From Fragilariopsis cylindrus CCMP1102 (taxonomy: Eukaryota; Bacillariophyta; Bacillariophyceae; Bacillariales; Bacillariaceae): a DNA stretch of 64,000 nt. This document shows positions 42,578 through 53,522 of this stretch, one piece after another. Below the pieces are notes generated by a model. That model saw only the letters and a list, made by a program, of their open reading frames with translations, was not told where the DNA came from and did not search any database. The first letter of the stretch is position 1. The number at the start of each line of letters is the position of its first letter. The DNA is taken from the NCBI GenBank assembly GCA_900095095.1, contig FMBT01000352.1, positions 1 to 64,000 of the forward strand, given 5' to 3'. The position numbers were made by a program, and so were the translations under genes.

Positions 42578-45500
42578 TTAGAATACTCTTTCCTTATATC
42601 CAATAAGAATATCCTGTCCCTTCAAAGCCCATTCCATGCGGTTACTTTTGGCGTAATTAAGGTATTCGTCACTGGACACACCAAAAACACCGGATTCCTT
42701 AAGTTTTGTAGCCAAAGGAATGATATAGAAGTCGAAGAAATCAAGCTCACCCTTATACCAAAACTCGGATGGATCACGTTCGGCTCTACCATCCTTGTAG
42801 GCTTGATGCATTTCACGATAAAGACGTTCGTTAAATTTCAAAAATATCTGCCAATGCTGCATCGTATGAGATGTATCCGATGCCTGGATGATATGATCGA
42901 TGGCAATTGTAGCCATCCGATTTGAGTTTTCGATTGATTTACCCCAAAATATATCATCGTTCTTCATATTGATCGCCTTCTCCCAACGATCATCTCGAGA
43001 TTTCTTCAAGATGGCGTCCACTATATCAGTCGCCATGACAGAATTGACAACAACTTGACGAAAACGTGTACGCTCTTGCTCCGTCTGGTATATACATTTA
43101 CGTAAATCCTCGTAACAAGGTTCCATAAGAAGACTCCACGCAAGGGCAATAGAATGTTGTTCCGCAACACTCTTAGACCTATATTGATCAGCCTTTGCAG
43201 TATCTTCTTTAATGAGTATTGAATTGGGGACGCCGTTATGGTCGACATCATGGATCAAAGCAGAGAACTGCCGGTACAAGAAAAGAAAAGAGTCAGATAA
43301 AGAAACGAGTTGGAGGGATTTCATCTTCAAGCTTAAAAAGTGCATAGATTTGCAATACCGTATACGCACACGAAGAAAGAAAGAAGGACGTTATCTTACT
43401 ACACTTACTAGACAAGCAAATTCGGTCATAGGGTCAAAGGTGGCACCATATGCATTATCTTCTTTTTCTTCTTCTTCTTTGTAAATTGCCATTCCATCAT
43501 CGTTAATACTTTCATCGAGATTCATCTTGTTCTCAAGCATTCGAGAAATAAGCTTCGATACGCTCATCAGTACATGAGCGGCATGCTCAAAGTTATGGAA
43601 TGCATTATCGTGATACAAAAGACTGATAACGGTTACGTAGTCACGTAGCTGATCTTCAACTGCGATAGAAACTTCAGTGGTGAGCTGATTATGATGATTC
43701 CCTTCCGAGGAGGACTCGGCATTTGCAACAGCAGAAGCACACAACGATGGTGCTACTCCTTGGCGAATCGAAATGACTTCCTTGATTTCTTCGATGATAG
43801 GACCATCTGAATCAAAATCAGCAAGAGGAAAGGTATTATTACTGATTGTTCCAGTACGTCGACGGTCCACAGCGATTTTCTTCAAAGATTTCATGAGCGT
43901 CTCGACGATCCATTCGATAAGCCGGTGTTCCTTAGGATTGCGGGCAGTATCACTGGCGGTCCACGATTGCATCCGTTTCGTCGGTGGACGCATAATAGAA
44001 GAATCAACCGACAATGTTGTATCAATACTATTGGTACTGCTATTCATACCGTAGGAAGAGGTATGTAAAGAGTTTGTTGCAGTACATGCCTCCAATTTCC
44101 TCTCAAGACTAGTACGATGAGGTTTTTGTTTTCGTCCCTTGTGGGCCGAAGACGATGAGCTAGATCGGATCCAGTACGTTTGCATTTCCCCTTTTCCCTT
44201 GACTGTAACTAAATGTTCTCGTTCAATGACCGATTTACCATGCCCGGCATCGATCAAAAGTTTTGCTGTTTCAGAACTAACCTGGATCTTATTGACCTGT
44301 CCCGTCGATTCCATCCTACTTGCTGTATTGACCGTATCTCCAAACAATTGATACCGGGTCTTATCGCCACGTAAAACTCCAGCAGTTACCCCACCCGAAT
44401 GCAACCCGACTCTAATACCAAGGTCGGTCGTATCAGGTCCTAAATATTTCTCTAATTTCTTGATCAAGGTTTCATAACGTCTCAAACATTTCTTTGCAAA
44501 TCTTGCCATGATAACAGCATGTTTTGGTTGCTTTGGGAGTTAGGGGGAAATGCATGTGGAAGAGGAGGATAACAGAGTTAGAGTCCGTGCTCTATCCAGA
44601 ACAAAGCATATAGTATATCGCATCGTTTCGCACTATCATCAAGATCAAGATCAACAACAATAATAACAACAATAATAATAACAATAACAAATGAACATGG
44701 TGCGCACACTTACTTTTTGAGGCAATCCGGCACAAGCTACGTAACAGTCACCAACTGTTTCAACTTTGAAAACATTTTCGGCACGTGCAATATCATCAAA
44801 TGCACCATATATCGTTTCTAATAATCGGAATACATCCGATGGTGATCGTTGAGAACTCCATGCAGTAAATCCAGCTAAGTCACACATCATAATAGTAGTA
44901 TTGGGATAAAAATCGGCAATTGGTTCCGTATTACCATACCGTGAAAACAACATTCCATCGATATCATCATTATCATTATCATCAAGTGGTGGTGGTATTG
45001 GTGTACTATTACTACTAGTACTACTAGTACCTAATGATGTTGACGTTGACGTTATTCCTGATATTGACGTCGATGTTGATGCTAAAGAAAGCATCCTTTG
45101 TGGAACAACAACCGATGATAATGATCTAGTTGATGACCACCAATCACGATGATATCTATTTCGTTGTCCTCTGAACGAAGAGGAGGGGGTAGTAGTAGTA
45201 GTATTCTTCGTAGTAGTAGTGCTACTAGTAGTAGTAGTATGGTTCGTACTACCGGTGAGGGTGGTCATAGTATCATGATGCTTGTTTGGTGGACAGCAGC
45301 TTTTGCTAGTAGTAGCTTGATCATCATTAGAGGCGGCGGCGGTGGCACCTACAACAACTACTTGATCGCTAATATCGCTAGTATCGCTAGCAGTAGTCGA
45401 CGATGAAGGCAAAAATGCGTTTTCTTTTTCCTCCTGATGATGTGAGGAGGAGGATGAACCGGACGTCAATAACGAATCTTTGTTGTTGCCGTTGTTGTTA

Positions 45501-46564
45501 TTGTTGTTGGTGCTGCCATAAATGTTATTTTTGTTGGTAATAACATTATTGTTTTTGTCTCTATCAATCATCATAAGTTTTCTTTGTATCTCAATTGGAT
45601 ATAAATCTGATACAATTGCATCTGTTTGTTCTGCTTGACGTAAAAGTTTTTGTTGTCGTTGTTCCACAGAACGATTATAGAATACTAAAAGTATTAAGAT
45701 TGTAATAAAGATTCCACCAACAAATAATGATGCCAGGGTTGTACTAGTCGCACTGTTGTAGAATTTGTTGACACAAATACCAATGAATGTAGTTAAAATT
45801 ATTCCCATTAATGAAATAAATACAATTAAGATATATTTCCAACAATGAATTGTTTTTGTTGCACTTTGTACATACTCTTCAACGTTTGATATCTTCTTTT
45901 TCCTTTTTTTCTTGTTACCACTATCCCCATCACCATCACCATCAGTAGTAATATTAGCGTAGTCGTTATCAGCAGAAACTTGTCGAGATAGTGTTGTAGG
46001 ATTATTAAGGGAACAATAAGAAAGACATGATCCAGATGATGTTTCTCTTGCAAGAATTGTCGGTATCGCCATAATATTATCATCATCATCATCGTCGTCG
46101 TCATCATAGTTGATCTTGTTGTTTTTGTTAAAAACAATGGGGACTTCGTAGTCATCTAAGTAGTCGTCTTGAGTTTGAACTTGAGTTTGAGTTGGAACTT
46201 GAACTTGAGCTTCGACATCAACATTAACGTTATCCATCTTGGCAATATATGCGCCGCTCTCCGTGACGACGGATGGCAATGCAAAAGAATCCGTATCGTC
46301 ACCACCATCATCGTCCTTAGCACCGCTAACAATCGCCTCAGCATTAGTAATAAACTCATTAGCAGTAGTATCACGACAACGGTTTCTGTTTCCATTGCAT
46401 GCACTCGTCGACGTCGTCATCATTGTCAACAACATCTTACTATTCTTGTCATTCTTGGTGGTGAGAGAAAGCGATGAAGATGAAGAAGAACTATTATTAT
46501 TATTCACGTGAAGATGAAAATCTTTTGTCGATTTCATCTTTGACATCATCATCATGTGGCTCAT
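42578..46564 (-). CDS. Membrane nucleotide cyclase fused to cyclic-nucleotide phosphodiesterase
   Basis: Three exons on the minus strand: 46564-44714, 44530-43409 and 43267-42578, all phase 0, giving 1220 aa. Two membrane helices (about 243-265 and 277-296) follow a long low-complexity cytosolic N-terminus. A linker leads to a class III cyclase domain (about 553-740): metal Asp562 in MCDLAGFTAWSS and Asp606 in ETVGDCYVA, with Glu602 and Gln678 (RYQLFGD) at the purine-selecting positions. The C-terminus is a class I phosphodiesterase: HNFEHAAH (about 929-936), ALIHDVDH (about 994-1001) and a later VMATDIVDAI. One protein could thus make and destroy a cyclic nucleotide. Glu favours GTP, Gln is atypical, so cGMP versus cAMP is open. 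This fusion is known from diatoms and other algae. Confidence 0.88.
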
Positions 46565-48240
46565 CGTATATACTGTAGTGAGATTAGATTAGATGCTTCT
46601 CTTTCTTGAGGTATTTTTTTTTAGGGTTGTTTATTAGAAGATAGGATGCTTATAAACACAACACAACACAACACAACACAAGCACAAGCACAAGCACAAG
46701 CACAAGCACATGCACAGCACAAATATAATATAATATAATGATGTGTATAATGTAGGATGCGAAAAGATATGAAATAAGCAAGACAGTGTCCGTGCGAAGC
46801 TTTTGATGTGAAGTAAGTTAAGTGGTTATAAAATTCGTAGTACAGTAGTAGGATGTGTGGATCTCTTATCTCAAACTAACGCACTCCACCAAAAAACAGG
46901 CATATTCCTCTTCCTACACGACGCCGTTTAAATCCTAATTCAACCATCATCATGATGTTTTTGTATGACGTTATTTCCAGAAGAACAGTAGGAGTAGAGG
47001 TCACAGTTTGTTTTGTTCTTTGTTCTCTTGTGTTGTGTTTCTTGTGTTGTGTTGTGTTATTTATTTATTGTCTTCAGTTTTTTACTATTGCCTAACCGGT
47101 ATGACTCTTTTTACATGCAAAGCACGACTACCGTAGTAATTAACCACATTATTTATTAGCGCGCAAAAACTACCAGTAATAGTAGGTTGTTTGCTGGACC
47201 TGGTAGGAAACACTACGTAAATCTCACCATCCACCATGACCATGCCATCATCTACTGTGTATTGCATCCAATACTCTAGCTAGCAGTACAGCTAACCCAA
47301 ATAAAGATATTAACCACCTTACCTCTATATGAAGAAGCTATACAGCATGTGACTATTCCTCCTACAAAATGGCAGATCAATAACAGCAAGGAGATTTTGC
47401 CACTACATTGATGTAAGGTTCCTACAAACAAACAAACAGCAGTTCAGCACAAGCACAAGCACATCCAGAGCTTGCATTAATTAATGTGGGAATCCCATAT
47501 TTATATATATTATATATCATGTCATCCTGAAACACAGCACAGTGAATATTCTTAGTTTGTGTTGTCTGTAAAGGCATTATATCAATTAAAACCTAACAGT
47601 ATTTGTTCTCCTGTTCTGTCAACCAGTTCTCCTTCTACCTAGCTAGCTAGTTGTATTAGTAGCATAGCACCATGAACACAAACATTGTATATTTTTCTAG
47701 TCAAAGAATACATTCAGCCAAAGCAAACCAACAATTGATTGAACATCCTAAACTTTCTGTAAGGGTTTCTCCTGTACCACTGCACCCCATGGTGCCTGAA
47801 GGCACTGACCCAACCTTGTACAACGCCACGCTCACTCAAGAGAGAACCTCATTGTCCACATTTTAGGGTCATCAACAACAATACAATCAATACAGTAGAA
47901 CTACTACTAACTGCTTCCAGAGTTAGAGCTATCTGTTATTAGAATATAGAACCTGGCATTTTAAAATGCACAATATATAGCATCACACCAGTTGATACTG
48001 TTGTTGGAGGATTACGATGGAAAAACACTTCTATTCTGAGAACATCAAGCAAATAATTATAAAATATTATGCTACTGATAATCAAATTGTAGATTGCTAG
48101 TTGAGCCTACTTAGTATACTCCCATATATATATATATAATTGTGTGCCTATGAATGCCCATGTGGGCACATGCATGTATTTTGTGTGTGTGTTCATTTCT
48201 ATGTATTTTTTAGGTACCTAGCATGTATAAAGTCCCAATC
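46565..48240. other. Intergenic region with simple repeats
   Basis: 5' side of the cyclase gene, with (AACAC)n at about 46657-46680 and (ACAAGC)n at about 46679-46708, plus TTGTGTTGTGTT-type repeats near 47030-47060. A 64-codon frame at 47672-47866 starts with a plausible ATG but has no recognisable features. No RNA gene is seen. Confidence 0.45.
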
Positions 48241-48926
48241 AGATGGTATAATCTGAGCTTAATATGCATAGGGTGGATACCTGGACTGGACTTTGGGGCG
48301 CTAGGTATGTTTTCTTCACACTGGAAGGTAGTAAAGGGTGTGATGCAGCCTAGGACATGTAAAATGGCCAATTGGGGGGGGGGGGGGGTATGTGACCTAG
48401 GACACACTCAAAAGGATGAATTGTCCCAAAGTAAGCACATGGGGTTGACCATATACACCAAAAGGAATATAAACTTGGCAAGCTATGGGGGCAGGACCAT
48501 GCTGATGTGGACGCTAAAGGGGAAAACCTGCTGTGGGGCCTAAATGACCCTTTTGGGGGCTTAGCACACTCACCCTGACACCTTCCTAATCTCCCTAGAG
48601 CCCTAAGCAATAGTTGAACCTTGTACCCACAGGTATAATGTTGAGCTCTATATAATCTTTCAAGGTTATTAGGTCTGTATTGATGGTGCATCACAGCCTT
48701 GATTACACGCGCACTTGGCACTAAGATAACTTGTGTGTTTTAATAGCGGTGGGTTTTGACCCAGGACACCCCAAATATATGTATGGTTACCTACAACAAT
48801 GATAGAATCCAAAAACTTTATGAATTAGGTTGATGCCTAGCTATTTTATTTGGGACTCAGCATACCTGGTATGGGCGCTGTAGTAGCATTTAGGTTGGTA
48901 GGTTGGGTTGGGTTGAGGGCCAACCC

Positions 48927-49277
48927 TACTTCCTCCGGGCAACCCTAAACGCACAGGGGGCTATGTTGTTAATTTTTGCTCGTAATTAAGACATGCTAAT
49001 TTAGTCTATCAGGTTGCCTATCTTAGCAGGAAATATAGAACCTTATGGATGTTGATATATGAATTCTGTGTAGAATAATAGTTTAGATGGAGTCTTCAAA
49101 TTTTGAAAGATATTGTTTATTGATAGAGTTGCACACAGTTGAATGATGTATAGTTTTACTAGTATTTGCTAGTTATTTTTTGGGCATGATTTAGTTTTTT
49201 GAGTGATAGCGTGTTAATAAGGCTCAAAATTTTCAACCGATAGCCCCCTGCGCGTTTAGCGGTGCCCGGAGGAAGTA
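48927..49277 (+). mobile_element. Non-autonomous inverted-repeat element (MITE-like), copy 2, nested in R2
   Basis: The left end is TACTTCCTCCGGGCAACCCT and the right end, in reverse complement, TACTTCCTCCGGGCACCGCT. Both continue into AAACGC-CAGGGGGCTAT, giving terminal inverted repeats of about 38 bp. The interior matches 11501-11868 in the same orientation. It sits inside the large repeat, so it inserted after R2 was in place. The sequence to the left (GGTTGGGTTGGGTTGAGGG) is absent at the matching point of R1. No open frame is present. Confidence 0.85.
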
Positions 49278-49658
49278 CATGTCACCAATGTGGCAAATGT
49301 TCCAAGTATTGTTGGTGTATTTTGACCATATGTATATATGAAAGGTATCTGGGTGTTGAAACCATGGTCCAATCCCTTTTTTTGATGTTGTGGTAGCCTA
49401 TTTCTAAATGATACTTTTGGGGGCATGGAAATATGACATGTTGGCCAAAATGCAATGTTTGTGTTCTGGAGGTATGAGGGATCATGACCCTTGGTTCATC
49501 CCCTATGGGTATGGGATGGATGACTGGGTGGTATGTTGGTGCACAATGCTGGTTGTAGAACCTGAGGAGAAATTATTTGCAATATTATTCAAAGTTGTTT
49601 AATATTCCAGTAACCAACCTCCACTGGAGAATGATGATGAGCCACCAGGGATGATAGG

Positions 49659-50350
49659 AGGCAAACACAATGTTCTAGTACACTATATGGATGCTTGTGT
49701 ACCCAGCCCATTGGGTGTTGTCCTCTGTAACTGTTTCAAACAAGAAAATTTGTTGTTCATTATTTCTGATCCAATAAAATCATGTTGTTTGTGTGCCTGC
49801 CATAACAGCGTAATGAAACCATAAGGAGATAAAAGTAGTAGGAGGCAAACACAATGTTCTAGTACACTATATGGATGTTAGTGCACCAGACCCATCCGGT
49901 ATTGTTGTCTGCAATCCTTCCATATAAGATATTTTGTGTCTATTTCTGGTTCAAAATCCAAAATCATGGGTTTTTTTGTGTGCCTGCCACAAGAGCAAAA
50001 TGAATTTTATTCCTCAACCACAGGAATAGAAAAGTTGTAGGAGGCAAACACAATATTCTAGTACACTATGTGGATATTATTGCACCTGACCCAGCTAGTG
50101 TTGTCCTATGGAACCCTTTCATATGAGATATTTTGTGGTCAATTTTGACTGAAAATCTTGTTATTTTGTGCGTGAAACAACAGCAAAACAAATTTTACTC
50201 CTCAACCACAGGAACAGTCCTATGGAACCCTTTCATATGAGATATTTTCTGGTCCTTTTTGATTGAAAATCTTGTTATTTTGTGCGTAGAACAACAGCAA
50301 GACAAATTTTATTCCTCAACTACAGTAACAGAAAAGATGTAGGAGGCAAA
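49659..50350 (+). repeat. Tandem array in R2, about 185-200 bp unit, 3-4 diverged copies
   Basis: Homologous to the 17726-18755 array. Units start near 49659, 49843 and 50042. An inner part (CCTATGGAACCCTTTCATAT) occurs at about 50104 and again at 50218, showing a partial unit. Confidence 0.75.
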
Positions 50351-50751
50351 CAGAAGTAGTGCATGGCAAGGCTTGTTGTACTTTGTATCTTTTTCTGGAA
50401 TATCCTGGGAGGAGAGGCAGGTCGAAAGGTGTATGTACATAGTTTAGAAAATCAAAGAATCAACAAGATTTATGCTATCTAATTCTAGACATGATCAAAA
50501 TCAACCAATAGAAAGGAAGAAATATTCCTCCACAACATTGGTTTTTCATTGTTGACAATCATGAGATCATTACTGTTTATAGTTTCACATTACATCCACA
50601 ATAAATTGTTGAGAGGAAGAGTAAGTGATAGAGTCACAAGAAACTTCCTGGATACCTTTGGTGGTTGCCGCAGGCACGCACACACAACAAGAAGAAGGGT
50701 CCAAAAATCTGTGCTTGCTTGTCCTGTTTTCATTGGATTGTTGAGTGGCAG

Positions 50752-50787
<36 letters not shown>

Positions 50788-50798
50788 TGTGTGTGTTG

Positions 50799-50848
<50 letters not shown>

Positions 50849-51326
50849 GATGGAAAACTACAGTGTACCACCTTCTTTTGAACTACTGCAACAAATTGTG
50901 TGATGAGGGGCAATACACTACTGCAGCAAAATGTGCAATAATAATACAAAATTGAAGCTGCAGTTGCTCATTTGAGTTTCTCTATCAGGATAAAATTGAT
51001 CTGTAGTCATAACTCTTAGAATACTTGAAGAAGTAATGAAGGAATTCCCATACAACATTCCACTTTTGATTCTGCTTTGCTAGTACAAGACAGACAATGC
51101 CATTTTCTCTAGCTATGATAGCAGGACGGACTACTGGACCACCCTCCGTACCGTATGCGCGCGAAAAGAAAAATGTTAGGATTGCCTTCTTCGCTCTTCG
51201 CTGTGTTTCCCGCCATGATCTTTTCTATTTTCTATCCATCACACGATTTTCTAAATGTAGTGTCATGAAGCAAAGATAGTAAAGACAAAGAACAAATAAT
51301 GAAAGAGTAGAAGAGAAAACAAAATC
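50351..51326. other. Intergenic region with compound microsatellite
   Basis: Contains a compound run (AT)n-(AG)n-(TG)n-(AG)n at about 50752-50846. The last 200 bases are the promoter and leader of the Fic-RING gene. No gene is supported. Confidence 0.55.
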
Positions 51327-51853
51327 ATGCCACCGAAAAGGAAAAGAGTACGTTCCAATGCTGCTGCTACTTCGACTTCTACCAAGCTTTATACAGGAAA
51401 TATTGGATCGGTACTTCGGGACGTATTTCCTTTCATCGCAGATGACGATATCATTGGGACACCACTTCGTACAAGTAGTGCTAGCAATAATAATTTGCAA
51501 ACCGTTGTGGGGTTCTTACGGAATCATCAATTGCAAGAATCTGCCACCGCCGCCAATGCAGCTACTGCTGCACTAGCGTCAACGTCAATTTCTGGACCTT
51601 CAACTACAAACGATACCAACGATAATAATAATGAAACAACAACAGCAGTTGTTGTTACGTCCGCCGACTATTATGAGCCGACATTACAACAATTTTGCGA
51701 ACAGCAATTGGAACGACAAGCAGCAGGGTTACGAACCAATACCAATCGAACCGAAGACGTAGAAGATTTAAATCGATTGATCGAGAATCATAAAACAGCT
51801 CTCACAATTGCTTTGGAAAATCCTAGTACGTGTCCTAACAATCGATCGGTAGT

Positions 51854-51885
<32 letters not shown>

Positions 51886-53522
51886 GGAGGTCAGTAAGTG
51901 CTAATAGTAGTATTAATAATGATGACACTTTCTTTGGTCTCTCGAAGAATCGAATTTGCAAGATCCATGGTGCAATGAGGATCGAAAATACAATAGCTGC
52001 TGCTTCTGATAACAAAACTGTGTCGTCAACAAACAACATTTCATCGTATCGAACGACAATGGTCCGTGCTTCGACAACTCATTTCTGCGCACCCAACCGC
52101 ATAGAGGATGAAATGAAGCTTGCCTTGCAATGGATGGAAATATACGCCAAGACCAGATGGAATAGAGTTACAGCAGCAGCAGCAGTAGCAGTAGCGACAG
52201 CAACAAGATCAACATCAACAACAACTAGAAATCTTGACGACAGTAACAAAGTCTATAACGCGGTAGCGATGTCAGCAATTTGGATATACGTAATTTGTGA
52301 CGTGCATCCATTTCGAGATGGTAATGGAAGGTTATCACGGATATTATGCAATTATGTATTGAAACGGTTGCTAAAACTTCCGTTTACAATCACGCTGGCA
52401 GCGACACCTCAACAACGAAAGGAGTTGATCGGTAGTCTACAATATGGACGAATGCAAATATCACGACTGTCATCGTCGTCGTCAACAGCAACGGGAACGG
52501 GAACAGCATCCGTATACCCTTTGAACAGTGTTGCAACTGCATTAGCTGCTCATGACCCTAAAATTCCTATATTCCAACCACTAGTGGATATGCTACTTGA
52601 TCGATTATCAAACGCGATTCATCAATTCCAAGCTCTAATGGGGAGTAAATCGAGAGCTGCAGAAGCCAAGAAGGAAGCTGCAATCATTCGATCATACAGG
52701 GTACAAGCTGCGTTGGGACAATGCGTTATATGTTTGGACGACCAACCAAACATTGCCACTTTATGTTGCGGACAAGCGGTGCATTTGAACTGTATAGCAG
52801 AGTGGTTGTCCAATCAACAATCGTGTGTAAGTTGTCGGAGTCCATTGCCAAGATTAATTTCACGACCACCGACGACAATCAATAGCAGAGGGAGAGAAGC
52901 ACAAGGCACAACAACCGAGCAAGAGATAATAGATATTTTACAACAACATCTTGACACAGGCGAGGAAACTGAGGTGGTATTGTTGAATAGTCCAGATTCA
53001 GATTCAGATGATACAACAGGTGATACGACATCTGTTGATCACACGACCGAGATTGCATCTGCTTCTGAATCGGCTGATGATACAACAGCAGGTGATACGA
53101 CATCTGTTGATCACACGACCGAGATTGCATCTGCTTCTGAATCGGCTGATGATACAACAGTAGACGACACTACTTCTGTTGAAGTACCACAACCAAAATG
53201 CCAGTTATGCAATAACCTAAGTGCTTTTAATTGTGTCAACGAACTTTGCGGTCGTTGCTGTGTAGATCGAGGGGACAATCTCTGCCATCGACACCAAACT
53301 ATTGTTCAACAACTTGGCACAACCGAAGACAGCACGTCCGAAGATTATACAACAGACAGTACCACAGATGACTGTAGTTCGGTACAAGAAGTACAACAAG
53401 TACCTAATAGATGTCTCCTATGTAATAATCTAAGGTCATTGAATTGCGAAAATAGATGCTGCGGACGTTGCTGTGTGAGCTACGGGACTGATAACTGCAA
53501 TCGGCACCAGGCTTCGTTATGA
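51327..53522 (+). CDS. Fic-domain protein fused to a RING finger and two Cys/His motifs
   Basis: Single-exon protein of 731 aa. The Fic motif HPFRDGNGRLSR (H327) is complete, predicting transfer of AMP (or a similar group) to a hydroxyl side chain. Upstream, T160-IAL-E164-N165 matches the [S/T]xxxE[G/N] auto-inhibitory motif of Fic proteins. A RING-like C466-x2-C469...H486-x2-C489...C500-x2-C503 follows, with C480/C481 and a Gln where the fourth ligand often is His (CCGQAVH). The C-terminus has a 25-residue Thr/Ser/Asp repeat twice (about 565-612), then two copies of C-x2-C-NNL...CGRCC...C-x2-H (625-656 and 696-727). Poly-Ala tracts (about 177-185) interrupt the Fic region. AMPylation plus E3 ubiquitin ligase in one chain is inferred. 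Confidence 0.82.
53007..53155 (+). repeat. Intragenic tandem repeat, about 75 bp x 2
   Basis: The phrase GATACGACATCTGTTGATCA recurs about 75 bp later with the same downstream sequence through GCTTCTGAATCGGCTGATGA. A third, partial copy starts near 53152. All are in frame and encode a Thr/Ser/Asp-rich linker between the RING and the Cys/His motifs. Confidence 0.85.

Larger units (their letters stand above)
48241..50350 (+). repeat. Large dispersed repeat, copy R2
   Basis: Same order and orientation as 16631-18755. It begins AGATGGTATAATCTGAGC and carries the same blocks, with a G run (about 48374-48388). It is interrupted by the inverted-repeat element at 48927-49277. The array at its right end has fewer and more diverged units (phrase AGGCAAACA at 49659, 49843, 50042 and 50344). 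The copies differ by many substitutions and gaps, so the family is not very young. Confidence 0.75.

Noticed and set aside
47672-47866. 64-codon plus-strand frame with a reasonable ATG
   Set aside because: No domain or targeting signal; too short and isolated to support without transcripts.
48893-48946. Telomere-like GGTTGGGTTGGGTTGAGGG tract
   Set aside because: Only three imperfect units, and part of a local inverted repeat with CAACCCT next to the nested element; not a telomere.
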